This document shows positions 13,901-26,816 of a stretch of DNA of 64,000 nt, piece after piece. Below the pieces are notes generated by a model, which ran no database searches, was not told the origin of the DNA, and worked only from the letters and a program-made list of their open reading frames with translations. A program made the translations under genes and the position numbers. Each line of letters begins with the position of its first letter. The first letter of the stretch is position 1. The stretch comes from Pohlia nutans (lineage: Eukaryota > Streptophyta > Bryopsida > Bryales > Mniaceae): contig CM040088.1 of the NCBI GenBank assembly GCA_022496805.1, positions 42,807,436 to 42,871,435 of the forward strand, read 5' to 3'.

Positions 13901-14100
13901 GGGAGCCCTTTACTGCAAGGAAGAAAGAAACAAGAATAAATACAAACCAACCCCGCCATGTCTGGCGAGGCCGGGGACACCTAGACATCACTAAATGAGT
14001 TATATCTAGGACCTATAATGTTCCAATGGGGATGGTTGCCGTCCCATCTGGCGAAAATCCCCCTCCTACACCAAAGCGATTTGAACTTTTCATTTATTTT
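11000..14100. other. No gene recognised
   Basis: Less repetitive than its surroundings, with a GC-rich patch at 12460-12500 (repeated CCGG). No coding signal I can support. Confidence 0.5.
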
Positions 14101-14130
14101 TGAAAGTGTTGGTGTTGACACTCGTTATTA

Positions 14131-14506
14131 GAATTAACCAAAAAGAGTGTCTCTAAGTGGAAACTCATCTCGTACTAGACTCGTTTTGAGTTCAAAAAGA
14201 ATGCAAAATTAGGGCCGCTTCACAATATGGCCGAAGGTCGAGAGGCCATCGATTTCCACCAATCCGATTGCAAGAAACCAAGAATTTGGCCTCTCGACCC
14301 TTCACACTAGAGGCCAAAGTCCAAAGGCCGTTGCCCTCCAAAATGCCTACATGGCAACACTTTTTGATCAACGTTGACGGACTCTCAATATGAGTTTTTA
14401 TTTATGAGTTTTCATTTCCGGCTACACTCCAGGAGAGTGGAGAGCATAGACTTCCATTCCTCGGAATTTTGGAGGTGAAAATTGAGGTTTTGGTTTCGGT
14501 TAACTC
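14131..14506. mobile_element. Repeat family Q, copy with nested Tourist-like fragment
   Basis: The ends read GAATTAACCAAAAAGAGTG and TTTCGGTTAACTC, an inverted pair also seen at 19630-19936 and 57250-57565. A half-copy of the GGGCCGCTTCACA element (14212 to about 14390) lies inside. Confidence 0.6.
14212..14390. mobile_element. Tourist-like MITE, left half
   Basis: It repeats the left half of 14762-15124 with the terminus GGGCCGCTTCACAATATGGC; the right half is missing. Confidence 0.75.
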
Positions 14507-14761
14507 AATTGACTCTTTTTTTTTTTTTTTCAAAAGTAATTAAACCAATACATTTTTATAATGTATTTATCTAATCTAGTTGTTGTAAAAGAATTGGCTT
14601 AGTCTCAAATTTATCCAAAATTTGATTATTCAAAAGTTCTATTGTTTGTACGACAATTCAAACCCACTGCAATTGAACTTAGGAGTTTGGATGAAAAACC
14701 ACTTCAGTTATATTAAAACATTATCAGGATTGTGTTTATGTATGGATTGAAAGATTTCTTA

Positions 14762-15124
14762 GGGCCGCTTCACACTATGGCCGAAGGTCGAGAGGCCGTC
14801 GATTTCCACCAATCTGATTACAAGAAACCAAGAATTCGACCTCTCAACCCTTCACACTAGAGGCCAAAGTCCAAAGGTTGTCGCCCTTCAAAATGCCTAC
14901 ATGGCAACACTTTTTGACCAAGGTTGACGGACTCTCAAAGGAAGTTTGGGTCGAACAAGAATGGAAACCCAAACTATGGTCGAGAGGCCGTCGATTTTTT
15001 TTCATAAAAAATCGAAACTATAATTTATTGCCTATTTTCAGCCCATTTCTTTGAACTCTCAACAAAGTTTGGCTACTCAATCTCACGGCCTCTCGACTTG
15101 AACGGCCATAGTGTGAAGCGGCCC
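14762..15124. mobile_element. Tourist-like MITE (PIF/Harbinger type), full copy
   Basis: The TIR GGGCCGCTTCACACTATGGC matches GCCATAGTGTGAAGCGGCCC at the right. TTA lies on both sides. A TTA/TAA duplication with GGGCC ends is typical of PIF/Harbinger MITEs. Confidence 0.85.
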
Positions 15125-15127
15125 TTA

Positions 15128-18020
15128 CTCTATCAAGTTCTTTGAACATTTGTTCTGACAAGTAAAGTGCTCACATTTTGATGAATCCGAAAATGTCATT
15201 AAATCAAACCTTAAATTACCGCATGATCTCTGATGATAGCAAGGGGGGTTGGTCAGTTGGTTCACTTAGTTAGCTCAAAAGGTGAGGTGTATGTCTTACT
15301 TTCCTTGTTACAACTACTTTCTATTTCATTTTCAAAGAGGAGAGAATGTACGCTTAACTCCCTTGTTACAGTTCTATTTAAATAATTTTATTTCAAAAAG
15401 TCTTATATATAGTTGATTGTAATTTTAGAATTTTATAACAATACAAAAATGATTTTAGAGTCTAAACTAGAATTGTAGACCTCCTGAATCAAAATGAACA
15501 AAGAATGTCTTTCATCTAATATTCATTTCCATTGATTTCTCATCTATAACTTTCCCTTCATGAGTTGCTCTTTTCACAAGTATTATTATAAAGTCATAAT
15601 ACATCCTACTTTCTGCAATTTAATTACAAAGCTTATCAAGAAAATTGATACACCCTAAGATAGAAACCAAAGTCATTGACAAGGTCTCGGACAAGGTCTA
15701 TTGGATGAAAGACATTCCACTAAGTAATGAAGCAATGCATTTCAATTGATGAGGACACGTTCAAGTATAGACTACAAAATCATTATTTATATTCATCTAA
15801 ATTTCACAAATATTGGCTAATAACATGTATCATTCTTAAAAACAATATGAAAAAAATTTAAACACAAAGGTATGGTATATCAGTATGTGTCTCACTCTAT
15901 TGAAGAAAAAATGCAAAAATAAACTAGGACAATGAGGGAGCACATGCTTCAATTTGTTAAGTGTGTAGTAGATCAATAAACTTATTTAGAGTTGTCCATT
16001 AAAAAAAATCACACAATCAAGTGAAGTTTCACCACCAAAAGCGGATGGATCTTCTTTCAAGATCTTATGAATTTGTATGAGATTTTTATCTTGGCGTGGG
16101 GTGACACCATTTTGCGGGTGTGGCGTGTGAAAACTTCCTCTTCAAATTCTTTCAAATTTAGTTGTAGTGAGCTAAAGAAAGCCATGATTGCTAAGGAGCT
16201 TGAAGATGTTGGTGCTTAAATTTTATTTTCTGTTACGGTAGTTTAGAGGTACCCAGGTGACACCTCACTTTTGGTTTGGCTACCCTTCCGTGGGATGGAG
16301 GCTAACCCCCTTAGTCTGTATTTTACAAGGGCCACCACCTTCTATCATGGGCCCATGGGACCGCCGGCAAACTACGGCCCACTATTTGGTCATGCGATGG
16401 CGCCAAGCAACCGAGACACCAGACGACCCAGACATTCTTTCTTTTGTTGGTGACACACGGTTGCGTTGTTTGTTATGCATGCGTAATTCTTGTTGTTTCT
16501 CTTGCTTTCTTCCACTGTCTCGTTGTTTGTGTCGTTGCGACATCTTTCATGACGGGAGATTGGATGATTATGGGGGTTGGCTTAGCAATTGGAGCCATGA
16601 TGTTCTTCGGCATGGAAAAAATAGGCAAGGGATTGAAGAATATAAACTTTGGTTTAAAGGAGCAAGAAATTGAGTTTTGGTCTCAAATGTAGTTGAGGCA
16701 AAAGCCTTAGCTTTAGCCTTAGCGTTAGAAATCGAAAAAGGAGGAGAGCTCTACTACAAAGCCGATATGTACAAAGCAGATATGTATGGAGTTAGTTCAA
16801 TTTTGAAGTTGTTTTTAAACACCACCATTTTTTACTCTTATTTACTCTTAGAAATTTTCACTCTTATTATCTCTTTGCATGTTTGGAATTCAACCCTAAA
16901 TTCTTGTTTCTTATATGAAGTTGTTGAAAATCCACCAATTCCTAATTCATACCAATCTTGAATCTTTGTGCTGGCCATAAACAAGCTATTATGGCAGAAT
17001 TGACAGGGTTTGCAAGAGCGAGTGGTTACCGAGCGTCAAACGTGGCATAGCCGTAGACCAACATGTGTTGCGAGGTTAGTCTTCTAGTGCTTTGGTTTTT
17101 TTTTGTCTTTCGAACAAAACAAGTTTAGGGTTTCGGCCAAAATTTGAGTTGTAGCCGAAATTGGCGCTATGGCTTGTTTAAGTAGTAGCACACAGTGTTG
17201 CAATTTTGAGTGTAGTTGCAATAGAGCAGCACATGAAATATTGACTTGTGCCGGCCGCCAGCACATTAAAAAATCCAAAATAAATATATATATTTTTTTA
17301 AAAAAACTCGATATATTTATAATCATCATTTTTTTTCCAAAGAACAACATCAAGGTTTAAAATTGGTATTTTGAATAATTAAAAAAATGACCTTTGAAAT
17401 AGCTTTTGAAATCATTTATTAAGAAGATATTTAACCTTGGAAACAACTTTTAAAATGACACCAAATAATAACTTATTCCGTGTATAAATTGTTGTGTCTC
17501 TACATACGGACACACAAAAAACACCCTTCTCCTTTATTATTATATAGATCATTAATCAATACACACAGTTTCTTTCACAAAATAAAAAAATGGTTTATAA
17601 AATTAAAAAATAAATCTCATTTGAAGAGTCTTAACTTTTTGTTGAAATTATGCACAATTATATAGAAGATGTTTAATCGGTGATGAAGAGTGCGAGTTCT
17701 ACATATCCCACATGCATTGTTAGCACTAGTGTACTAGTCCCTTTGTATAAAAGCAAAGGGTTTTCTTCTTCTAAAATTCACATTGTCTTCTCCACACTTA
17801 CATGAAAAATAACTCACATTCATTAATCATTGATGACCATCTACTTACCTACTTGATCAATTCACCCCCTTCTCACAATTTGTTTTTCATCTAGTCTTCA
17901 ATGTGGTGAGGCATACTCCACATCCCTTCATCACAAGCGTTTTTCATGCAATTTTCAAGAAAGTGAGGTGGAGGTAAGAAATATGCCAAAAACCTTCAGT
18001 GTTACACCTAATTATCATTT
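15128..18020. other. Mostly unassigned AT-rich DNA
   Basis: Apart from the doubtful reading at 16444-16692, nothing recognised. Confidence 0.5.
16444..16692 (+). other. Unassigned reading with a membrane-helix-like segment
   Basis: The reading holds MTGDWMIMGVGLAIGAMM, then FFGMEKIGKGLKNINFGL, with sensible composition and one hydrophobic segment. The preceding ORF (16271-16453) is in another frame. It may be an exon, a decayed gene or chance; no family recognised. Confidence 0.25.
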
Positions 18021-18029
18021 ACTCTTTAA

Positions 18030-18530
18030 CCCCTAAGTGACCAGACGACCATTTAATAGTTGTTGCCCATTTTGCGGGTTGCCCATGGTGAATTTCTATA
18101 AAAATAAAATAAAAAATGCTTTCAAATAGGAAATCAACCCAGTTAAACTCCACCGAGGATAATTTTTCAAAGACAAAGACCTCAATATTGTCCTAGACAG
18201 TGTTATAAAATTTTCTATATGGAGAAACTAATGATGTTCTCTTCTTTGAAATTAAAAGAAAAATAGAATAGAATGATTGTCTAGTTTTAAGCAATCATAC
18301 CAAATTTCAAATTAAAAATATATATATAATTTTGATGAATATTCAATGGTAAATGCTTCTAAATTCATTAAATGAGTATCTAAAACATTTTTTGAAAGCT
18401 AGATTGTACGGATAATTACTAAACATCATCCTTCTCATTTTCTCTTTTATACCAAACTTCATCAAAGTTGCAAAAACAACATTTTATAACACATCTAGGT
18501 TTTGCCCCTATCCCCTCTGTCATTTAGGGG
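18030..18530. mobile_element. TTAA element, family D, copy 2 (inverted)
   Basis: Between TTAA at 18026 and 18531. The ends are CCCCTAAGTGACC and GTCATTTAGGGG, the reverse of copy 1. Confidence 0.85.
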
Positions 18531-18534
18531 TTAA

Positions 18535-19045
18535 CCCTTAAGTGTGCATGGAGCCCTATGGAGCCATGTTTGATGTTTTTAGTCAAACGCTAATTTTCAC
18601 CTAGTTCCTAATTTCAAATGAAAATGGTCTCATTTAAGAAAGTGTGGGAGCTATCATCTGCTCTCGAGTCCAATTTACGGTTCTTCAAAATTGTTAAAAT
18701 TGCGTTTTTTACAACACTTTAAAGCTTAAAACCCTAAAATTCCAATATACATTGCAGAAATTCAATTGGAAATTTATGTAAGCTTGAGAAGCATTCCACC
18801 TACACTTTGTTGTTCATCACCATTATTTACATTTTTCCTAAAACATTAGGCAATTTTGTAATTACTATGACTATTACAAGAGAAAAAACTTTAAATAATC
18901 TTATAAAACTCATTTTTGTTCAAATAATTATGAAAAAAATAAGTGTAAATCGGTTTAACAATAAATCGTATGAGAAAAATACCAAAAAAAAGTTAATACA
19001 TTTTAAAATGTGGGAAATTGATGAGGTTTGACGGACGCTGAAGGG
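18535..19045. mobile_element. TTAA element, family E, copy 1
   Basis: Between TTAA at 18531 (shared with family D copy 2) and 19046. The ends are CCCTTAAGTGTGCATGG and GACGCTGAAGGG. Confidence 0.8.
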
Positions 19046-19205
19046 TTAAGGAAGTGATGCACGCTTTACACATTCATTTTCATTGTGTCCTAAGGGGATG
19101 AGGGCATGTGCCTCAACTCCAACTTCTTTGTGATTTTATAAATGTAACGGAAGTATTTTTTTTGCATAAAAATTTTCAATTCACAAAATCTGGAGAATCG
19201 TTGAA

Positions 19206-19566
19206 GGGCCGCTTCACACTATGGCCGTACAAGTCGAGAGGCCATGGGATTGAGTGGCCAAACTTTGTTGGGAGTCCAAAGAAATAGGTTAAAAATAGGT
19301 AATACAACACAGTTTTGATTTTTTATGTAAAAGAATCGTCAGCCTCTCCACCATAGTTTGAGTTTTCATTCTTGTCCAACGCAAACTTCCTTCGAGAGTC
19401 CGTCGCCTTGGTCAAAAAGTGCTGCTATGTAGGCATTTTAGAGGACGACGGCCTTTGGATTGTAGCCTCTAGTGTGAAGGGTTGAGAGGCCGAATTTTTG
19501 GTTTCTTGCAATCTGATTGGTGGAAAACAATGGCCTCTCGACTTTCGGCCATAGTGTGAAGCGGCC
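19206..19566. mobile_element. Tourist-like MITE, inverted copy
   Basis: The ends GGGCCGCTTCACACTATGGC and GCCATAGTGTGAAGCGGCC match 14762-15124 in the opposite orientation. No clear 3-bp duplication. Confidence 0.8.
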
Positions 19567-19629
19567 TTGCCTTACTAGAAGATTTCGAAATGTTCCAATT
19601 CACACAGACCGCCTATATTTGTGGCGCAG

Positions 19630-19936
19630 TTGAGTTAATCGAAAACAGAAGAGGAGTTGAAGAGGAGTTCCCTCTCTATAATTAAATTTTCTGACAATCA
19701 TTGTTCATTAATAGTCCCCATGGTCGGGGCTCTTGGCTTGGGGGAGTGGATGGGAACTCTCCTCTAGCATTGGGGAGGTCACGAGTTCCACACCCCGTAG
19801 TGGCGCAAAGTCTTGCTTTAGATTATTCTTCAACTCACCATAGACTAATTTTACCGTTTTTCTGAACTGAAAATGAGTTGAAGGTGAGTATGAGGTGAGT
19901 TTCCACTTTGAGACACTCTTTTTGGTTAACTCTAGT
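19630..19936. mobile_element. Repeat family Q, copy 2
   Basis: The ends GAGTTAATCGAAAA and TTTTTGGTTAACTC are inverted. The body shares AGCATTGGGGAGGTCACGAG and TTTAGATTATTC with 25590-25796. Confidence 0.6.
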
Positions 19937-20350
19937 GAGTAACTTATTTTAGAACCCAGTGACTCACAGTCTCACAGGAATTACATGGATGGTGGACGAA
20001 GCTTCCATTTGGCCGCCTGGTGAATCACATGATGAGTGCTCTTACAATTTCAGATGTTGACTGGACCACCGAAGGATGGACTGAGTCATAGAAGCAAGCT
20101 AATAATGAAAACGTTAAGTCACATTAATATTGAAGTGCAGTGTGAAAACGTGAGAGCCGCATTTCATAGTTACGGGAATATGCCCTGCCCTTTGCAGACC
20201 CACTCAGGTAGTTCTTCAGTTCCATTGTTGACTGACCCTCCGGCCACAGAATGAATTTCATGTCCAGTCAGTACGTTCTTCCTTTAGCTGCTGCATGTCA
20301 ATGGCCTATCGGCTTTCGTTTTGCTACTGTCCTGCAACCATTCTAGGGAA

Positions 20351-20645
20351 GGCCCACTTTATACTTGGGGCCGCCGGATTGAGGGCCGGCTCGAACTCTT
20401 CCAATTTCAACCAATAGGATCGCTCGATTCTTACAAATCTGGTCCAAGGGCTTTATACTAGGGTCAGGCCGGAACGAGCAATTTTCTACGTGGCGTCCTA
20501 TGTGGCATGATTTTGGCGCCAAATCTTGGGGCCGGTTCGATGAAACCGGGACAAGGTTTTCTTTGGCCCGAACTCCAAACTTGTATGGGCTGGATTGAAT
20601 CGGGCCGGCCTTCCATCCAGCCCCAACCTGTGTATAAAGTGGGCC
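20351..20645. mobile_element. MITE with GGCCCACTTTATAC ends (family U)
   Basis: GGCCCACTTTATACTTGGGG at the left matches, inverted, GCCCC...GTATAAAGTGGGCC at the right; 295 bp and GC-rich. No TWA duplication visible. Confidence 0.75.
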
Positions 20646-20705
20646 TCAGTTCGTACAGTGCCAATATGGTTGAAATTCTCGAAAGTAAAGAAGGAGAGGA
20701 ACGCA

Positions 20706-21024
20706 CATAACATTCAGTAGCCTTCAAAAAGACTGCCTTTTGGTTTCATCCACCTTTGTATATGGAGTGACCAGTGATTTGTAATTGATTGGGCTATTGA
20801 ATCAATTAAACAATTACAAGACACTGTTGATTGTGACTGAGTGAGTGCTTTTGATTACTGTTCACTATGGTTAGTTGCTCTTGCTTAATGCCACTTGCCT
20901 CCATAGCTACTGATGTGATATGGAATATCCCACATCATTTTATTCGGGGGATGAAATGATGTGGGATATTCCACATCATTATGTTGGGGGAAGGCAACAA
21001 TCATAGAAGCTACTGAATGTTATG
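20706..21024. mobile_element. MITE family R, copy 2 (inverted)
   Basis: CATAACATTCAGTAGCC and GGC(A)..CTACTGAATGTTATG-type ends bound 319 bp. It includes the same GATGTGGGATATTCCACATC hairpin region at about 20930-20985. Confidence 0.85.
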
Positions 21025-21196
21025 CAGGTATGAATGAAGCATAGCACTCATTTTCAACTCCTAAATCCCTACAACCCTCTCCAAATTTGGAGAATTGCAA
21101 TATAACGTTATGTTCTCCTCACCTCCCAATCTGGCCATATTTTGTTAGGGAATAGCATAAGGGATTTGGGAATACAAGATTATGTTAGTAAGTTAA

Positions 21197-21612
21197 CCCT
21201 TAAACGTCAAGAAGGTCCTTCCAAGGCAGCCCAAAGAGCATCTTCCAAAAGTTTAGCAGCTGTCAAAATAATTTGAAAAAAAAAAAAAAAAACTAAACTG
21301 CTAGCCTGCCGTCAATTATAGCTTGTAGTCGCTACTGGCTAACGATTATTCTCTTTTTATTAAAAAATAAAATGCTTTGTCCCTCTCCATAGTTTCTGCT
21401 TGTTCAAAGCTTCCTCTTTTCGGCCCGATTCCTACATTTGATTGTGGATTGTTCCACAATTGTCTAATTTAGGCATATTTGATAAATTTAGCCTCGCTTT
21501 TTCATCACCTTTCCAAAACACCAATCCATTTCAATTTTGGTTGAGAAAATCCACTTTTATATCCATTATTCTCTCATAAACAAGCCCATGGGGCTTTTTT
21601 GACATTTAAGGG
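21197..21612. mobile_element. TTAA element, family F
   Basis: TTAA at 21193, then CCCTTAAACGTCAAG; it ends GACATTTAAGGG, then TTAT at 21613. The flanks differ by one base. Confidence 0.7.
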
Positions 21613-21798
21613 TTATTTTCAAGTGAGGTAGAGTTGGTTGCTTCTCGCCAATGACAGTCCATTGAGTCCATGCTCCTTGACACTTTTCAATATTTTCATA
21701 AAAGAATACTCTCCAGCCTTGATGATTTCCAAATTATATATTAAAAACTATTGTAGAGTCCCATAGGTCCAGGAGAGTGTGATCCCCCAACTGTTTAA

Positions 21799-22334
21799 CC
21801 CTTAAGCGTTCACACTACATTTATCCGGTCCAACCTCATTAATTTGTCACAATTTTAAATGTATTATACTTTTTTGGTATTTTTCTCATACAATATATCC
21901 TTAAACCAATTTACATTGATTTTTTCATAATTATTTAAATGAAAATGAATTTTATAAGATTTTTCAAAGTTTTATTCTTGTGATAGCCAAAGTCGTTACA
22001 AAATGCCTAAATAGTATGATTTTTTTTGAAAAAATGTAAATAATAGTGATGAACAACAAGGTGAAGGCTGCATACTTCTCGAGCTTACATAAAAAGAAAT
22101 TCGATTGAAAAACTTTTTCTGCAGTGTATATTGGAATTTTAGGGCTGTGAGCTTTAAACTGCTATAAAAACGCAATTTTAACAATTTTGAATAACCGTAA
22201 ATTGGACTAGAAAGTAGAAGACAACCCCCGCATATTTCTAGTTGGGACCATTTCATTTGAAATTAGGTGAAAATCAGCGTTTGACTGAAAAACGATCAAA
22301 CATGGGCCCGAATGGCTCCTTGCGCGCTTAGGGG
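21799..22334. mobile_element. TTAA element, family E, copy 2 (inverted)
   Basis: Between TTAA at 21795 and 22335. The ends are CCCTTAAGCGTTCAC and GCGCGCTTAGGGG; the reverse of 18535-19045. Confidence 0.85.
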
Positions 22335-22338
22335 TTAA

Positions 22339-22891
22339 GAACCTTATGAAAGATGCATTATAGTATGCAACCAAGATGGATATTTTGAACTTGATGTATG
22401 AATAAAAGCTGTACATTATGAATTTTAGATTCTATCCATATGGTTAGGTCTACGACTGCAATCACCAATATTTTTGTATAAAATTTGAAACATATAATTC
22501 AAAATTCTTTTGTAGTTTGATTATAAATACGATATTGACAATTTATCGATGAAATTTGTTGTGATGGGTTGAAATGTAATACTTTAAATGTAGTGATTTT
22601 TGGAGATTTTTTGGTTGCTTAGTTTTATGAGTTGATTTTTTGAAGAGCACTTTTGAGTTGAGATCTTAGATATATTTGGTAGAAAAACATTGGCCTCAAA
22701 TGAAGCATAAATTTTTAATCGTATCACACCTCACAAACCATCCCCTTTCTAATCGGATCACACTTGCATGAAGCTATCTTACGATAGAATTTTGTAGTAT
22801 TTTTTTTACTTGCAAAAAGTGCATGACGGATGATAAAACAAAATTCAATCCAATACATCAGTCAAAAAACAGCTAGTTAGGCAGTTAGGGG
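22339..22891. mobile_element. TTAA element, family A, copy 2, left end altered
   Basis: It follows the TTAA shared with family E copy 2 and ends GGCAGTTAGGGG, then TTAA at 22892. The first ~50 bp of the family are missing; a possible displaced left end (AACTCCTAAATCCCTAC) is at about 21056. Confidence 0.75.
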
Positions 22892-22997
22892 TTAACCGAT
22901 CCAACACACTTTTGACAGTTTGGTCAATTTTTATCTTGTTTTGAGGTATCTTGCATATCATTCTAAGAATCCACAATGGATCCCATTCAAAGTTTAA

Positions 22998-23393
22998 CCC
23001 CTAAATGCATGGGTCTATGGCCATGGAGTCAAACTACAATTTGTATCCATTTGCATGTTGTATACCATCACAATAAATGAATGATATTATTTTTCCTTTA
23101 TTTTTCCAAGATGAATGATTATATTGACTACCAAATCCACAATTTTTTTGTATTTTTTGTGACATTTTAAAAGTATTGTGATATTTTAGGCAAAATTTTG
23201 ATTTTTTAAAATATTATTTATAAAACATACTCAAAAAATCTATTTTTTTACATAGGTTTAAACAACAATGAAAAACATTATAGTGGATGGAAGTCATCCA
23301 TTCCACAATATACTAAAATGAACTTTTCCATGGTAATTGGTATTGGACTTGTAAATGCAATAAAATGCTCAATTTTAAGAATTTTCCAAAATT
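22998..23393. mobile_element. TTAA element, family G, left part
   Basis: TTAA at 22994, then CCCCTAAATGCATGGG. The right end is unclear; it may lie past the nested family D copy, near GTTTAGCGG and TTAT at about 24097. Confidence 0.45.
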
Positions 23394-23397
23394 TTAA

Positions 23398-23924
23398 CCC
23401 CTAAAAGCCCAAGGGGTATTGGACAAAACATAGATGTATTATAATATGTGCCTTCCATATGTTTGATGAAGTTTGGTTCAAGAGAGAAAATGTGGGGCAT
23501 CATCTCTACAAATTATTCCTACAGTCAAACTTCTAAAAAAAACTTTAGATATTTTTTTAATGAATTTAAAATCATTCACCTTTGAAAATTTGTATAAATT
23601 ATAATTTTCACTTTTAGAGTTTAAACTTTAACATGATTAGTTAAAATTGGTTTATTTATTGTAAACTTCAAAAAAGCAAAAGAAATGATGGAGGGAACAT
23701 CATTATTTTCTACAAATAGAATTTTTTATAACACTAAGACAATGCTGAGGTGATTCACTTTGAAAAAATTTCCCCAGTGGAGTTTAACTTGGATTGACAT
23801 AATTCAAATTGTGTTGGAAAGTAAACATGATGTATAATTTATTTATTTTAATTTATTTTTTGGTTCAAAGTAGCTCATTAAAAACAGGTAGCAACCAAAA
23901 AATGGTCTCTTGGAAGCTTAGGAG
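23398..23924. mobile_element. TTAA element, family D, copy 3
   Basis: Between TTAA at 23394 and 23925. The ends are CCCCTAAAAGCCC and GCTTAGGA; body homologous to 7527-8019. Confidence 0.8.
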
Positions 23925-24624
23925 TTAAAACGTAGTGGAATCTAAACTTTTAAAAGTCTTGAAATTTTAATTACATGTTTTGAAAAATATTTACACTTAA
24001 ATTTTTTTTGATTTTTTTAATTTTTTTGATTTTTTGGGTGCACATTGGTTATGTTTGATTGATAGGCAACTAGATTTTGGTTGTTCACTCGTTTAGCGGT
24101 TATGGACTTTAACTAAACTAACTGACCTAATATAGTTTGAATATCCATATGAGTTTGGTTCCTATTATCTAATTATTCAATTGTTCGTTCAATTGGCTTT
24201 ATCCTTCGACTACTTGACGATTTGCACTCCTTGAGATTGCGCTTCCTATTGAATACCCTTTTCACACCACCGGCTTTAAGATGGTTCAAAATGTTCATAC
24301 CTTTTCACACTACGCTAATTAAGCTAATTTTGCAAACAATGTACTATTCAAGACTAATATAACATGTATTATTTTATCAACACATTTATACTACTCCAAT
24401 AATAAAAATTTAATTCTACAACTTATTCAATCTTTGCAATAAATATAGAGAAGATTGGAACAAAGGTGCACAATTATAGTTATTACCGATCTTGTTGATA
24501 ATTGAAAGAAGATTCTAAATTCTCGTCACATGGGCTTTTTAAACAACAAATTAATATAGTTCTAAGTAAAAGTTTGTAAGCACCATTTTGAATAAGAGTC
24601 AGAATTAGGCCACGTACTTCAAAA

Positions 24625-24934
24625 ATGCATTACAGGAAATTTCAGCCCTTCAAAGGGCCGTGAAAACTGCATTTTCAGCACATGTGTGGTGCAAATACAG
24701 GAAAATAAAAATTTATTTTTTTATTTTGTAATATTTTTTTTTTCAAAATTTTTGAAAAAAAATAATTAAAAAAATGAAAAAATAAAAATAAAAATACTCA
24801 ATCTGATGTGGCCGACACTCGGCCACTGTCATTACCGCATTTCCAAAAAAAAAAAATCTGATTTTTTCTGTACTTGCACCGGAGGGGTTCAAAACTCACG
24901 GCCCTTTGAAGGGCTGAAACTTTTTGTAATGCAT
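24625..24934. mobile_element. MITE with ~40-bp TIR (family T)
   Basis: ATGCATTACAGGAAATTTCA then GCCCTTCAAAGGGCCGTG at the left is mirrored at the right end, which closes with TGTAATGCAT. Confidence 0.85.
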
Positions 24935-25589
24935 GTTATGTTTGTTGGACTATGAATAAGATTTTCATGCCTATGGGTTCACCATTGTGTAAAACTTTGG
25001 GAACACTTGAGTTATAGGGAATTTTTTGAGTGGTATTTAATTTGAGGTATCTTAAAATAGGACCATTAGGTATCAAAGGCCTTGGAAATAAAATATTGCA
25101 ATCAAAATTTCAAATTGAGATTTTGTACTTGCTTATAATCTAAATGTTTTGTATAAAGTATTTTTGAAGAGCTATTAAAAGTGTGTTTCTAATGAGCTAT
25201 TATACATTCTCTAATGAGAATTGTATAACACATATTGAATTGTTGTGTGTACACATCAAAGTTGAAATTGCTCAATTTTTTATTTTTATTTTAAAAAAGT
25301 TTGTCCTAATTTTGGGACCAATTTTGCAAATGATAACTTGTTGGAATGACATTGATTACTTGTTTTTAACAAGCCACTACTAATTTACAACATCTTTTAA
25401 TTTACAACATGTAACCCATAATGATGAATTGAAGACTAGAGATGAAGGTATGACAACATTGTAGAAGTTGGCTTTTCCGCCATTTCATTTGGAAGGTTAC
25501 GGAACGTGTGGGGGAACTCATAGCCCTCCACCAGCCAAGATTTTTTGATACATTAGAGTTATCCGAAAACAAAGCCCTGGGAAGGACAC

Positions 25590-25796
25590 AAGTTCCATGG
25601 AACTTGTGGGAACTCTCTCCTAGCATTGGGGAGGTCACGAGTTCCATATCCCACGACGGTGTAAGGCCTTGTTTTAGATTATTCTCCAACTCACTATAGA
25701 CTAGTTTTGCAGTCTTTTTGAACACAAAAGGAATCTAAGGTGAGTTTAACAAGACTTTTCACTTTGAGACACTCTTTCGATTAACTCTATTGGTGG
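25590..25796. repeat. Repeat family Q, partial copy
   Basis: It shares AGCATTGGGGAGGTCACGAG and the end TTCGATTAACTCTATT with 19630-19936. The left end was not found. Confidence 0.6.
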
Positions 25797-26177
25797 AGAA
25801 ACTAAAAGTACCAGGATGCTTTTGGAAGTTAGACTTTGTGCCCATACAAACGCTTAGATGATACAACTCACTGTTTGAAAAGGCATAGATATAATTACTC
25901 AGCCCAGAATACATATAATTTGTACACAAAGGCAACCAACATGTGGTCCATGTGTTTTATGGATTGTACAGTATGAATCAGGATCCGCATTCTTTAGTAG
26001 ACCCCGCACTCCACTCTGGAAGGAGACGGTAAAGTTCAGTACTTCAATTCTCCACTCCTCTTCAAAGGACCACAGTTTCACGGTTTCAAACTGGCCAATT
26101 TGATTAGCCATTTCGTGAATAATATGATGTAGACATGGCCAAGTTTTATATCACAGGATCAGTAAAGAACATTGCAT

Positions 26178-26816
26178 TCATGTGTTGACCAGAAAATGAG
26201 CCAAATTGAACAAAAGAGAGTTCTCACATGACCCACTCAAAAGTGCTTGAAAAATCACGAGGGCTTCTTGGCTGTTACAACACCGTGGTAAGTTATAACA
26301 ATCGGGAAATATATGCTTCTTCACGGTATACTTCAAAGCCACTTGGAGAGCTGCACGATTTGGACGGCCATGCCAGCGACGTTGAAGGTGCGAGACGCAG
26401 TTGGTATTAGAATCGAGATTAGAATGTTTCAATTCTGGCCAGCCTTAATGTTCCTATGACACATCATTCACAATGAATTAGAATAGATCGAGTTCTCGTT
26501 CAACTCAAAAAGTTTAAAGTTTCAGTGCAAGACCTGATGACGTTTGTTGTCAAAAATTTTGAGTTGAAGGATTAATGTCTCGATCAGCAATATTTAGTGG
26601 AAGCTCGTGGCCGGTAAACGTATGTAAATTGCGCGTGAGACTGAAGCTTGAGCTGCTATGTCGATTGGATATATTGCTCATGTGGAGGAGATCGACAGCT
26701 TCAATCTTCTCAATGGTTTGCAGGATGGATTGGTGTTCGCTAGATAGATGGGTAATGAAAGCTTGATATGTCGTGATCAATAGTTCGATCACATCCGTTT
26801 TAGAGTATTGTGTCAT
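26178..26816 (-). other. Unassigned minus-strand readings, possible small gene
   Basis: Two ATG-led readings (26550-26816, 88 aa; 26178-26432, 84 aa) have mixed, non-repetitive composition, such as IELLITTYQAFITHLSSEHQ. No domain was recognised and no convincing splice joins them. Confidence 0.2.
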
